Source: Fluviicola taffensis DSM 16823 (GTDB lineage: Bacteria > Bacteroidota > Bacteroidia > Flavobacteriales_D > Crocinitomicaceae). Taken from it: a stretch of DNA of 64,000 nt. Location: assembly GCF_000194605.1 (NCBI RefSeq), contig NC_015321.1, forward strand, positions 3,162,001-3,226,000, in the 5' to 3' direction. Below are positions 44,649-53,564 of this stretch, one piece after another. Each line of letters begins with the position of its first letter. Position 1 is the stretch's first letter. The notes beneath the pieces were generated by a model, which saw only the letters and a list, made by a program, of their open reading frames with translations, was not told the DNA's origin and did not search any database. The translations under genes were made by a program, and so were the position numbers.

Positions 44649-45590
44649 ATGGAACAACACGAAAAGCGTTTGTCTCGAACGGAATTAACAGCACTTGCTA
44701 ATCATGCTGATTTAAGTCCGGAACAGAAACAAGAGGGTTTCCGCGATCAAATTTTAATCCAACCTACAGAGTATAATCAATTTTTGCAATGGATACTTTT
44801 AGTAGGAGGAATTAGTCTTCTGGCGTTTGGATTCATTTTCTTCTTCGCATTTAATTGGCGAGATATAACCCCTACATGGAAATTTACCACCGTTTTAATC
44901 TTCTTACTCGGATTTTTAATTCCAAGTTTTTTACCGAAAGTACCATTGTTGACGAAACAACTTCTGGTTACAATTAGTTCGGTATTGGTTGGTGTTTTGT
45001 TTGCTGTGTTTGGACAAGTTTATCAAACAGGAGCTTTTACTTATCAGTTTATCGCTCTTTGGTTGGTGCTGATTGTTGTTTGGGTTTTTGTGATGCATTT
45101 TACACCCTTGTGGATTTTGTTTCACTTGCTGCTTTGCACTGCGCTTTATGATTATTTCAATAATTTTTTTGCAGTGTATGTCTATCTTTTTGGAGTAGTT
45201 GCATTAACAGTTTTGTGGAATGAGTGGAAACCAAATAAGTCATTTCCTTATTGGTATTTGTTGACTTTACTCACTCCAGCAATTGTTTTCAGTACCGCTA
45301 GAACTTCGGTCATGATTACGAATGATTCTTTCTTTGCCAAATTTGAGTGGTTTGAATTTTCATTATTTATCTGTTGCGAAGTAGCTCTTTTTTGTTTGGC
45401 AATTTATAAGAAATGGTTAGTTCCGATTGCGCATATTTCCCTCTCGTTGATTATTGTAATGAATGCGAAAGTAATCACTCGCTATGACGATAATTTGTTT
45501 TTACCTGCTTTCCTAACCTTAGGGTCTTTAGTAGGAAGTGTGTTCTTTTTGATTTATTTACGAAATTCTTGGAAGAATGGAAAAGCATAA
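44649..45590 (+). CDS. DUF2157 membrane protein
   Basis: A 313-residue membrane protein with a soluble N-terminal segment (MEQHEKRLSRTELTALANHA, residues 1-45) and about nine membrane helices. The DUF2157 mark is the second helix pair, WILLVGGISLLAFGFIFFFA followed by NWRDI. Function unknown. It heads a three-gene operon: it overlaps the DUF4401 gene by 14 bp, and the GDYxxLxY gene follows. This trio recurs in Bacteroidota and some Proteobacteria. Confidence 0.85.
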   Translation: MEQHEKRLSRTELTALANHADLSPEQKQEGFRDQILIQPTEYNQFLQWILLVGGISLLAFGFIFFFAFNWRDITPTWKFTTVLIFLLGFLIPSFLPKVPLLTKQLLVTISSVLVGVLFAVFGQVYQTGAFTYQFIALWLVLIVVWVFVMHFTPLWILFHLLLCTALYDYFNNFFAVYVYLFGVVALTVLWNEWKPNKSFPYWYLLTLLTPAIVFSTARTSVMITNDSFFAKFEWFEFSLFICCEVALFCLAIYKKWLVPIAHISLSLIIVMNAKVITRYDDNLFLPAFLTLGSLVGSVFFLIYLRNSWKNGKA

Positions 45591-46653
45591 GATAAACTTG
45601 TTAAAAGACAGTTGGAAAACGCTTTTTCCGGAAGCAACTATTGATGAGGCTGCAGCACTGAAAGAGGTGAATTACCATGCCTCACATTTTGGAATCCGAG
45701 CACTCGAATATTTGGTGTTCATTGGAGCACTCTTGACATTGGGGCTTTTCACAGGTGCAACTTTTCAAATAATAGATAATCCTTCTTCTGGATTTTTTCT
45801 CATTTGGAGTATTCTTCTACTTGGCGCATGTATTTTGCTTCATATTTTTGTCAATCAGCGATTAGTAGACGCAATGGCTGCTGGAGCTGGTGTATTTGGA
45901 TTTTTCTCATTCAATGCTTTTTTATACTCCTTACATTGGAAAGACTCGCATGTAGGATTGATTAGTGTATTTCTATTGATTATTTTGATTCTTGTTTCGA
46001 GAAAAAACCTACTAACAATCTTGGGGATTGTAGGTCTTTTTTGGCAAATGAATTGGCTGATTGATGAGTATCAATTTCCGTATTATACGTTCAAGTTGAT
46101 CGTGATGCTCTTCACATTGATTCTAGCACTGCTGATTTATTTCGAAGAAGCAGTTTTGGTTCATTTCATCAAATGGTCCTATTTCTTCAATTATTTGAAA
46201 AACGGAATTTTTGTAGCTCTCACAAGCTATTACGTACTTGGTTTCATCAATTGGAATCATTGGAGGGGGACTTTTCAAGAGCCTTTGTGGTATAATCGGG
46301 CAATGTATGTGGAATTGCTTCTTTTGGCTTTTGCCTTGTTTGTGTGGCAATACCGACGAATGAAGGATCGAAATATTCCACTTTGGGTGGTTGTTTTTTT
46401 ACCGTTGAGTTTATTTCTTCTAGGGGTTTTTAGTGTGAAAATCGCCTTTTTCTTGCTGGCATTTTTAGCATTTCTCTTTACTCGTTCCATTTTTGGAATC
46501 GTCACAAGTGCGCTCGGATTAATCTATGCAGTGATTCATTTTTACTACGAGTTGGATTGGAGCTTGATGCATAAATCACTTTTGTTTATGGGGTTAGGAG
46601 CATTGTATCTAGGACTTTATTTGGTGTTAATCTTTAAAAAAAAAGCGTCATGA
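45577..46653 (+). CDS. DUF4401 membrane protein
   Basis: A 358-residue protein with about ten membrane helices (GIRALEYLVFIGALLTLGLF, VFLPLSLFLLGVFSVKIAFF and others). The N-terminal soluble part is short. DUF4401 proteins stand next to DUF2157 proteins, as here, and may form a complex with them; no activity is known. It overlaps the upstream gene by 14 bp and the downstream gene by 4 bp (ATGA), so translation is coupled across all three. Confidence 0.83.
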   Translation: MEKHKINLLKDSWKTLFPEATIDEAAALKEVNYHASHFGIRALEYLVFIGALLTLGLFTGATFQIIDNPSSGFFLIWSILLLGACILLHIFVNQRLVDAMAAGAGVFGFFSFNAFLYSLHWKDSHVGLISVFLLIILILVSRKNLLTILGIVGLFWQMNWLIDEYQFPYYTFKLIVMLFTLILALLIYFEEAVLVHFIKWSYFFNYLKNGIFVALTSYYVLGFINWNHWRGTFQEPLWYNRAMYVELLLLAFALFVWQYRRMKDRNIPLWVVVFLPLSLFLLGVFSVKIAFFLLAFLAFLFTRSIFGIVTSALGLIYAVIHFYYELDWSLMHKSLLFMGLGALYLGLYLVLIFKKKAS

Positions 46654-47174
46654 TTAATTGGAAGAGAAATTTAATTATAGCCAATATGATGTTGGTTTTC
46701 GGTGTTTTTGGATGGATGGTATTCCAGAAAGAAGAACTCATTAAAAATGGTGAGATTTTGGTGTTGAAGCTGCAACCTGTTGACCCACGTTCATTTATGA
46801 TGGGAGATTACATGACTTTGAATTATGCCATTAACAATGATATTTCTACCAACTCTTTCGATTTCGAAAACATAAACATTATGGGTTCGAGGCCTTATGA
46901 TGGACCACTTCGCAGAAAAGTGGTGGTGAAAATGCAGGATAGTTTGGCTGTTTTTGTCCGAATAAAGAACAAAAAACCTTTAGCTAAAGGAGAATTCGAA
47001 TTGCCTTGTAAAAACACGTATTTCAATTACGAAATCCAACCCAATGAATACTTGTTTCAAGAGGGGAGAAGCAAACATTTCGATCAAGCAGAATATGCGC
47101 AGTTTCGGGTAAATAAATCTGGAGATGTAGTGATTGAATGCTTGTTGGATAAGAATTGGAAGCAGTTGAGGTAG
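46650..47174 (+). CDS. GDYxxLxY-domain membrane-anchored protein
   Basis: A 174-residue protein with one N-terminal helix (NLIIANMMLVFGVFGWMVFQ) and a periplasmic domain with the family motif GDYMTLNY in RSFMMGDYMTLNYAI. A second conserved part is YFNYEIQPNEYLFQEG. The domain is always found downstream of DUF2157/DUF4401 genes and is of unknown function. It is the last gene of the operon; the REP palindrome at 47193-47232 begins 19 bp after its stop. Confidence 0.85.
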   Translation: MINWKRNLIIANMMLVFGVFGWMVFQKEELIKNGEILVLKLQPVDPRSFMMGDYMTLNYAINNDISTNSFDFENINIMGSRPYDGPLRRKVVVKMQDSLAVFVRIKNKKPLAKGEFELPCKNTYFNYEIQPNEYLFQEGRSKHFDQAEYAQFRVNKSGDVVIECLLDKNWKQLR

Positions 47175-47192
47175 GGGAATGTCTAGGAAATG

Positions 47193-47232
47193 AAACATGT
47201 AGGGGTAGCTCGCGAGCTACCCCTACATGTTT
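47193..47232. repeat. 40-bp perfect REP palindrome at the transposase 3' end
   Basis: Each arm is 20 bp; the right half is the exact reverse complement of the left (arms start AAACATGTAGGGGTAGCTCG), with no loop bases. GTAG occurs twice per left arm. It contains the TAG stop codon of the REP-associated transposase (47223-47225). In RNA, a hairpin would form from either direction, so it could also end transcripts of both convergent genes. Confidence 0.85.
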
Positions 47233-47702
47233 TCCTGTATGTTTTGCGCCCATTTTATTGGATTTTCAACAATGTATTTGAATATTCTTTGATATTCATT
47301 TTCATCACGTACAATGCGATCGTGAAATGAACGTTGCCACGCGAATGATTCATCCCATTTAAGATGAATTTCTTTTGATGAGTTTGTTTTAAACGCTCCA
47401 ATTAATTGTGAGATGGATTTTATTTTCTGGTTTTCTTCAATTTTAAGATTTCTATCAATTTCGATTAACCCATGAATATGATCTGGCATTACTACAAACG
47501 CATGCAATTTTACATATGAATATTGTTCTTCGAGCCAATACCATTGTCGTTCAATAATTTTCCCTAATTCATTTAATTGCATTTCCTCACCAATAATTTT
47601 TCCCAAAAGCGGATATTTGTTTTGTACACAGGATGTAATGAAGTAGGTATTATCTTTAGAATAGTCGAAACCATTCAGACGATTTAATTTTCGATGTCTC
47701 AT
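47223..47702 (-). CDS. REP-associated tyrosine transposase (RAYT)
   Basis: A 159-residue Y1 (IS200-like) transposase domain protein. The HUH motif is VVMPDHIHGLIEI (H-I-H) and the catalytic tyrosine is probably in ENEYQRIFKYIVENPIKW, with the first marks RLNGFDYSKDNTYFITSCVQ. The length and the absence of IS ends identify it as a single-copy RAYT of the kind that mobilises REP hairpins. A 40-bp GTAG palindrome lies at its own 3' end, and three related hairpins are elsewhere in the window. Confidence 0.85.
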   Translation of the reverse strand: MRHRKLNRLNGFDYSKDNTYFITSCVQNKYPLLGKIIGEEMQLNELGKIIERQWYWLEEQYSYVKLHAFVVMPDHIHGLIEIDRNLKIEENQKIKSISQLIGAFKTNSSKEIHLKWDESFAWQRSFHDRIVRDENEYQRIFKYIVENPIKWAQNIQENM

Positions 47703-47930
47703 CTATTTAAGATAATGAAAAAAATGGGTTCAAAAAAATGAGGATATTGTAATTTGAAAAATAATTTCTAAAAAAGGTCTTGCTGACAACTAAAATCTAG
47801 TACAAAAGAATAGCAGTTATGATATTGCTTATAATGAATCAGGTGTTGAGTTGTTTCATTAGTCAAGATGATCAAAAAATAGGTTGTAATTTCACGAATT
47901 CTTAAATTTATTGATCGGTTCTGAAAGTGT

Positions 47931-47957
47931 TTGAATTTTCGTTCTATTTTATTTTTG
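47931..47957 (+). promoter_or_regulatory. Putative promoter of the YcxB-like gene
   Basis: TTG (47931-47933), 16 bp, TATTTTTG (47950-47957). The -7 element is perfect; the spacer is one base shorter than the usual range. The ATG is 13 bp downstream. Confidence 0.4.
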
Positions 47958-47970
47958 ACATATTTGTGCC

Positions 47971-48456
47971 ATGGAACCTAAATTATCAAGTAATCCCTAT
48001 AAGCAAAGTGCCCTGCAGTTTGAATTCTTGTTTATGAAAGAAGCTGTCAAGAAATATTGGTTTGTAGTATATCCATTTTTCGGTCTTCTGATTGGAAAAA
48101 TGATTTATGATATAATTGTCAATCCATGCGTATCCCATTTTATATACCCTTTATTTTTGGTTGCGGTAATGCTTATTGCACGCCATTTCTTTATTAGTGG
48201 GTTTAAAAATAATCCAATATTTAAAAGCAAGAGAATTTTGATGCTATTTGAACATTGTATAGAAATAAAAGATGAAACAGGAAGCGAAGGTGTGTTTTTC
48301 TTTGTTGATATGGATAAAGTAGTTTCTTCCAAGAAACAGTATCATGTTCGATTGAAGACTAAACAAACCTTTTGGATTCCTAAAAGCTGTTTTAAAACTC
48401 CAGAAGATCGAATGGAGTTTGAATTGCTCTTAAAGGAAAAAGGGAAAATGAAGTAA
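47971..48456 (+). CDS. YcxB-like membrane protein
   Basis: A 161-residue protein with two membrane helices (YWFVVYPFFGLLIGKMIYDI and IYPLFLVAVMLIARHFFI) and a small soluble C-terminal domain with the YcxB pattern (LFEHCIEIKDETGSEGVFFF, KQTFWIPKSCFKTPEDRMEF). YcxB-like proteins have no known function. It is a single gene at the left border of the defence island. Confidence 0.65.
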   Translation: MEPKLSSNPYKQSALQFEFLFMKEAVKKYWFVVYPFFGLLIGKMIYDIIVNPCVSHFIYPLFLVAVMLIARHFFISGFKNNPIFKSKRILMLFEHCIEIKDETGSEGVFFFVDMDKVVSSKKQYHVRLKTKQTFWIPKSCFKTPEDRMEFELLLKEKGKMK

Positions 48457-48571
48457 TTCGTGTTATTCAAATAATTTCAAGCGTTACTTGATATCAAATC
48501 AAAAACTCAAGGAATATTCATTGAGGGAGTTTCTTGCAATATGTTGTTAAAAAGACAATTCTAATCAAACT

Positions 48572-48601
48572 GTATAGTTTACTTCTATTCAAAAACTATA
48601 C
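48572..48601 (-). terminator. Hairpin downstream of hsdR
   Basis: GTATAGTTT and AAACTATAC pair perfectly over 12 nt, 5 bp after the hsdR stop. There is no T-tract, so terminator function is uncertain. Confidence 0.35.
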
Positions 48602-48605
48602 TGCT

Positions 48606-51600
48606 TTACCTATTCTTCTTAAAGTTCTCTGCTTGTTCAAATATCTCTTTGTAAACTTCGTCTCTATCAACTGGTGGATAATCGTTTTCTGCGAGTAGAA
48701 TGATAAGATCTACTTTTAGTTCTGCCCGAATATCATCTCGCTTTGACCAATCGGTGTATTTTGCCAAATCATCAACAACCGTTTTCACTTTCTTTGAAAG
48801 GTGAATGAGCTTGTCTTCAGGGTAAGAGAAATCATATTTGTTGGCTAATGCTTTTAAAATATCGTAGAATGCCTTTTCTTCGAAGTCTATACCTAAGTCT
48901 TTAAAGGAATCTTTTTCTTCTTTCATGGCATAATATAAACCGATAATTTCATCTGTAAAATCTTCTAAGACTTGACTTTGAAGTACGTCGTTTTCTTTAC
49001 GTTCGTTGTATTTATCTACAATAAATTTTAATTTATCTGAAAAATTTATTCCTTGAATTTTATTCACTTTAGAAAGTTGCCCAATTGCCTGTTGCAATAG
49101 TTGTTGCAGCAATTTTATCTTTGTATGTGGCAACTTTATTTTGTTGATTTTATTCAAATAATCATCATCAAACAAGTCAATTTCGCTGGCTGTATCTTCT
49201 CCGAGTTTAAAAATCTCTTCTACACCATCGCTTTGAATGGCATCTTTGATCATTTCGCGGACTTTTCGGTTCATTTGCTCTGTATCTGGAGCATTTCCTT
49301 TCGTGAGTTTAAAGACAATGGAACGAACAGCTAAATAAAAATGAATATGATCGCGTTGTGTATCTGAAAACTCATTTGCTCCTGAACAAATATCGTAGCC
49401 GGATTTTAAACGTTTCACAATATCCATAAAGCGCTTTTCTTGGTTGCGTGTAACCAGCACAAATTCAGCAGCTTTATTTAATGTTTCTAATTGTGAAATT
49501 GGTGTACCCGAAAAATAGCCGGATGAATCGAATGTGTGAAACAAATTGGCTAACAATTCTAATTGGTCTTTTACAATTACCACAGATTGGGCAATATCTT
49601 CAAAATTGGTTCCATCTTGTTTGCTGTACATTGCCAATGCCAAATTCATTTCGCGTTTGATTCCAATATAATCAACCACTAAGCCTTTTTCTTTCCCTTC
49701 AAATTTTCTATTTACACGAGAAATAGTTTGAATAAGGTTATGTTTTTGCAAAGGCTTATCTATGTAAATGGTATCTAGGAAAGGCACATCGAAGCCAGTA
49801 AGCCACATATCAACTACTATGGCAATTTTAAAGTTTGATTTTGCATTCTTAAATTGACGATCTAACTCTTTACGGTATTCTTTGGAACCTAATAAGTCAT
49901 ACAATTCTTTTTCATCGTCTTGCCCACGGGTCATTATCATTTTTACCCGTTCCATTGGTTTTATTTCTTTCTGCTCTCTTTCCGATAATTCTGCACCTTC
50001 GTCTGCAATTTTAACCACATTCCACTCCGGACGCAGCGTAACCAGTTCTTGGTATAATTGCCATGCAATTTCTCTACTGCTACACACAAACATGGCTTTT
50101 CCTAAAATAGTTGACCCTTCATTTACACGATTCTCATAATGGGTAACAAAATCCTCCGCAATCGAATGGATTCGTTTCGGGTCACCAATGATTGTATTCA
50201 TGCTTGCAGTGGCTTTTTTACTTTCATCCACCTGATATTCGGATGCGCCTTCTGCTACACAATTGTTATAATATTCTTCTATTTCATACACTTTTTTACT
50301 TTCAAGCACCACTTTAGAAGCACGACCTTCATACACTAAGCGTACTGTGATTTCATCTTGAACCGATTCCGTCATAGTATAAGAATCAACGATTTCTCCG
50401 AAAACATCAAGCGTTGCATCTACAGGAGTACCCGTAAAACCAACATAGGTCGCATTTGGCAATGACTCATGTAAATATTTTGCAAAACCAAAGGTTTTCT
50501 TCACGCCTTGTTCTGTAATAACTAGTTTTTGATCCAAATTGGTTTGACTTCTATGCGCTTCATCCGAAATACAAATGACATTGGTGCGGTCTGTCAATAA
50601 TTCGGTGTCTTCTGTAAATTTATGAATGGTGGTTAGAAACACTCCACCGCTTTTCCTTCCCGATAAATGCGCTCGTAAATCGCTTCTGCTTTCTACACTA
50701 ATTACATTCTGATCCCCTAAAAAGCCTTTTGCATTGGTAAATTGACCTGAAAGTTGATCGTCTAAATCGGTGCGGTCTGTAATGATTATTAAGGTTGGAT
50801 TCTGAAAAGCCGCATTTTTCATTAATAAACGCGACAGGTACAACATGGTGTAGCTTTTTCCGCAACCAGTTGCACCAAAATAGGTACCACCTTTTCCGTC
50901 GCCATTTGGACGTTGGTGGGTTTTTATATTCTCAAATAATTTACGTGCTGCGTAATATTGCGGGTAACGGCAAACTATTTTTTCATCACGTTTGGAAGAA
51001 TCTGGAAGGTAAATGAAATTGCAAATAATATCACATAACCTTTTTTTGTTGAACATGCCTTGAAGTAGGGTATACAAGGAAGAAATGCCATCTACTTCAA
51101 TGTCTAGTCCTTCAATCTTACGCCACGCATAGAAAAATTCATACGGTGCAAAAAACGAACCTGCCTTGTTGTTTACGCCATCACTAATTACACAAAAAGC
51201 ATTGTACTTAAACAATTCTGGTATATCACGCTTATAACGGACGGTGAGTTGTTTGTATGCATCAAAAATGGTTGTATTTTCATTGATGGCTGTTTTAAAT
51301 TCTAGCACCACCATTGGAATACCATTGATGTACACAATTCCGTCTGGAATGCGGTTGTGGTAACCTACAATTTCTAATTGATTGACAAATTTGATGGTAT
51401 TGTTCCCAACAGTCATATAATCAATCAAATACACCCAAATGTCTTTTTGACTCCTATCTTCTCGTTTAAAAGAAAACCCATCTGAAATGAGTTTCATGAG
51501 TGTTTTGTTACTTTCGTAAAGATCAGATGCTGGATAGCTTTCCAATTGGCGAATGATGCTTTCTGCTTCCTGAGTTGTTAAAAGCGCATCCGAATACTTC

Positions 51601-51743
51601 GCGCATAAATAGGCAATCAAATCTTCTTTGATTAAAACCTCTGATGCTTCGCGGTGAATACTGGAACCAACAACATGTGGAATTTCTTCTAATTGGAAGA
51701 GTTCTATGATAGCTAGTTCTAATTGTGACTCGGTGAATTTCAT
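48606..51743 (-). CDS. hsdR: Type I restriction enzyme R subunit
   Basis: HsdR is the ATP-driven translocase and nuclease of type I restriction. The 1045-residue protein has an N-terminal PD-(D/E)xK nuclease (RIPDGIVYI near 132 and VVLEFKTA near 145), then two RecA-like domains: Walker A GATGCGKSYTM near 287, the DEAH box ISDEAHRSQ near 391, VGFTGTPVD, and motif VI in IQTISRVNRKF. A helical C-terminal region for HsdM binding follows. Its hsdM and hsdS partners lie 8.4 kb away at 60.2-62.9 kb on the same strand, with six defence-type genes in between. It is divergent from the XRE gene. Confidence 0.95.
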   Translation of the reverse strand: MKFTESQLELAIIELFQLEEIPHVVGSSIHREASEVLIKEDLIAYLCAKYSDALLTTQEAESIIRQLESYPASDLYESNKTLMKLISDGFSFKREDRSQKDIWVYLIDYMTVGNNTIKFVNQLEIVGYHNRIPDGIVYINGIPMVVLEFKTAINENTTIFDAYKQLTVRYKRDIPELFKYNAFCVISDGVNNKAGSFFAPYEFFYAWRKIEGLDIEVDGISSLYTLLQGMFNKKRLCDIICNFIYLPDSSKRDEKIVCRYPQYYAARKLFENIKTHQRPNGDGKGGTYFGATGCGKSYTMLYLSRLLMKNAAFQNPTLIIITDRTDLDDQLSGQFTNAKGFLGDQNVISVESRSDLRAHLSGRKSGGVFLTTIHKFTEDTELLTDRTNVICISDEAHRSQTNLDQKLVITEQGVKKTFGFAKYLHESLPNATYVGFTGTPVDATLDVFGEIVDSYTMTESVQDEITVRLVYEGRASKVVLESKKVYEIEEYYNNCVAEGASEYQVDESKKATASMNTIIGDPKRIHSIAEDFVTHYENRVNEGSTILGKAMFVCSSREIAWQLYQELVTLRPEWNVVKIADEGAELSEREQKEIKPMERVKMIMTRGQDDEKELYDLLGSKEYRKELDRQFKNAKSNFKIAIVVDMWLTGFDVPFLDTIYIDKPLQKHNLIQTISRVNRKFEGKEKGLVVDYIGIKREMNLALAMYSKQDGTNFEDIAQSVVIVKDQLELLANLFHTFDSSGYFSGTPISQLETLNKAAEFVLVTRNQEKRFMDIVKRLKSGYDICSGANEFSDTQRDHIHFYLAVRSIVFKLTKGNAPDTEQMNRKVREMIKDAIQSDGVEEIFKLGEDTASEIDLFDDDYLNKINKIKLPHTKIKLLQQLLQQAIGQLSKVNKIQGINFSDKLKFIVDKYNERKENDVLQSQVLEDFTDEIIGLYYAMKEEKDSFKDLGIDFEEKAFYDILKALANKYDFSYPEDKLIHLSKKVKTVVDDLAKYTDWSKRDDIRAELKVDLIILLAENDYPPVDRDEVYKEIFEQAENFKKNR

Positions 51744-51865
51744 TCTACCAATTGGTAATTACAGTTTAGAGTGTTAAAATAATAATTCTTTGGATGAAGA
51801 GACCTAAAAATATGGAATAGAAGCACATTTAACGCTTTTTCTCGATACGAACGATTGAAAATAAA

Positions 51866-51913
51866 TGTTACACGATTTAAATTATTTTGTAAATTAGTAT
51901 AACTTTGTAACAC
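51866..51913. promoter_or_regulatory. Two TGTnACAC sites at the XRE promoter (possible operators)
   Basis: TGTTACAC (51866-51873) and TGTAACAC (51906-51913) are 40 bp apart, start to start. Each contains the palindrome TGTnACA. The right one overlaps the XRE -7 element. This is a typical arrangement for an autoregulating helix-turn-helix repressor; binding is inference. Confidence 0.4.
51900..51907 (+). promoter_or_regulatory. Putative -7 element of the XRE-ImmA-PIN operon
   Basis: TAACTTTG is a perfect TAnnTTTG match, 20 bp before the ATG at 51928. No TTG was found at the proper -33 distance. Confidence 0.45.
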
Positions 51914-51927
51914 AACAATTCAATCAT

Positions 51928-52263
51928 ATGTCACAAGAATTAATTGCCACCAACTTTAAACAACTGCGTGAAACAATGGGTTTTACGCAACAAAAAATGG
52001 CGGAATATCTTGGTTGTAGTAGAGAAGAAATTTCCTACTACGAAAATGAAAACAGAGAAATCCCTCTTCTTTTGTTAGAAAAAGCTGCAGATTTGTTTGG
52101 TGTGGAACTCAGCGACTTTTTCAATACTGAAAACGCTGTTGGAATTCGAATTGCATACCGCGCAAATGACTATGCTGCTGAAGACTTACATGAAATAGCA
52201 CGATTTAAACGCATTGTGAAAAATTACCAACGCGTTAATCGCTTAATGGCTCGTGTTAAATGA
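51928..52263 (+). CDS. XRE-family helix-turn-helix regulator
   Basis: A 111-residue regulator: HTH_3 domain at residues 9-63 (FKQLRETMGFTQQKMAEYLG, SREEISYYENENREIPLLLL), then a short helical tail with RFKRIVKNYQRVNRLMARVK. It overlaps the ImmA-type protease gene by 4 bp (ATGA), the classic pair in which the protease cleaves or releases the repressor. It is divergent from hsdR, so it may control both directions. Its own promoter carries candidate operators. Confidence 0.9.
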   Translation: MSQELIATNFKQLRETMGFTQQKMAEYLGCSREEISYYENENREIPLLLLEKAADLFGVELSDFFNTENAVGIRIAYRANDYAAEDLHEIARFKRIVKNYQRVNRLMARVK

Positions 52264-52997
52264 ATAAAAACGAGCTCAAATACAAAGCCGCAGATGCAGC
52301 AATTGAATTCCGAAGAAGATTTGACCTAGGGCAGGCAGCGCCACTGCGTATGGATGTTTTATTGGCTAAGTTGGATTTATTAACTGTTTTTGCTAAAATG
52401 TCTGAAAGTTTTTCAGGAATGGCAGCAAAGTTTGAGGACAATGGCTTTTTATTAATCAATTGTAACCACGTTAAAGGCAGACAAAACTTTACAATTTGTC
52501 ATGAATTGTATCATTTATTCGTACAAAAAGATTTTCAGTTTGAAATCATAGCAAGCAATGAAGACCGTGTAAAAGACGAACACGAAAAACTGGCTGATGC
52601 TTTTGCTAGTGAACTACTGATGCCAGAAGAAGGCATAAAGGAACTTTTATTGATGCAAAACTTTCTGAGTAAACAAATTGGTATTGAACAAATTGTAAAA
52701 CTTGAGCAGTATTTTCAAGTCTCTCGGCAAGCAATGGTTTATCGTTTGGTGAACTTGGGATTAATTGATAAACAAACAGATTTACAAAAAGCTTATTTTG
52801 AAACGGTGAAAGAGTCTGCCGAACGATTAGGTTTTGAAACCCAATTGTATGAAGCCACTAGTCCGAAGGTAATTTCATCTGATTATTTTGAAAAAGGGCA
52901 ATTGTTGTATAAGCAAGAAATTATTGGGCTCGCAGATTTTGCACAATTAATGGACGACATTGGAATTGACATCTATCCTCTATTGGAGCAAAAATAG
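52260..52997 (+). CDS. ImmA/IrrE-family metalloprotease
   Basis: A 245-residue zinc peptidase of the ImmA/IrrE (COG2856) type. The zinc motif HELYH is at 81-85 in FTICHELYHLFVQK, with the third ligand expected in the downstream ADAFASELLMPEEG helix. In phage and conjugative-element systems such proteases inactivate the adjacent XRE repressor after damage or infection. The C-terminal half (FQVSRQAMVYRLVNLGLIDK) has a helical segment common in this family. It is coupled to the XRE gene and followed 6 bp later by the PIN gene. Confidence 0.88.
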   Translation: MNKNELKYKAADAAIEFRRRFDLGQAAPLRMDVLLAKLDLLTVFAKMSESFSGMAAKFEDNGFLLINCNHVKGRQNFTICHELYHLFVQKDFQFEIIASNEDRVKDEHEKLADAFASELLMPEEGIKELLLMQNFLSKQIGIEQIVKLEQYFQVSRQAMVYRLVNLGLIDKQTDLQKAYFETVKESAERLGFETQLYEATSPKVISSDYFEKGQLLYKQEIIGLADFAQLMDDIGIDIYPLLEQK

Positions 52998-53003
52998 ATA
53001 CAG

Positions 53004-53531
53004 ATGCTAACACCTACTCCTAACCAAATTCTTGTTTTTGACGCCGATGTACTCATTCATTTTATACAAGGTGAATCATTCTCTGATTTGCGCAACATTT
53101 TTCCATCTAACAGAAAAATAGTATTGGATCGTGTTTACATGGAGGTTGAAAAGTACAAGCTGAGTAAAACAATGCTTGATAGTGCCATTCATCAATTAAA
53201 ATTTATTGAAATTGTTCAGTTCCCGGTAAATGCAGATATGATGAAGGAATATGCACACCTTACATCTGCAGTTATGGATATGGGAGCAGGAGAAAGCGCT
53301 TGCATGAGTTTTTGTAAATTCACAAAGGACATAGTGGTTTCAAGCAATTTACGCGATGTGGGCGAATACTGTAAACGCCACACACTGGATTTACTCACCA
53401 CTTTTGATTTGATCAAAGAAGCCTATAACTCCAAACTTTGGACTGAAGAACAATACGATGCATTTATTTCAAACGTACGCGCTAAAGGCGGACGCTTGCC
53501 GTTTAAGAATTTGAAGGAGAGCCTCAAGTAA
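53004..53531 (+). CDS. PIN-domain-like protein
   Basis: A 175-residue protein with a PIN-nuclease-like pattern: acidic residues in ILVFDADVLIHFI (D13, D15), a conserved Glu in GAGESACMSFCKF, and Asp in VVSSNLRDVGEYCKRH, as expected for the three to four metal ligands. It would be an RNase and the likely effector of the XRE/ImmA/PIN operon. No VapB-like antitoxin gene is present; control may come from the XRE/ImmA pair. The PIN assignment is by motif and needs a structural comparison. Confidence 0.65.
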   Translation: MLTPTPNQILVFDADVLIHFIQGESFSDLRNIFPSNRKIVLDRVYMEVEKYKLSKTMLDSAIHQLKFIEIVQFPVNADMMKEYAHLTSAVMDMGAGESACMSFCKFTKDIVVSSNLRDVGEYCKRHTLDLLTTFDLIKEAYNSKLWTEEQYDAFISNVRAKGGRLPFKNLKESLK

Positions 53532-53564
53532 GAATTTATATTTCGACTGAACTTATTACAAAAG

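Noticed and set aside
47223..47702. Complete IS200/IS605 insertion sequence
   Set aside because: No TnpB gene and no defined left and right ends were found. Length and the adjacent GTAG palindrome fit a single-copy RAYT instead.
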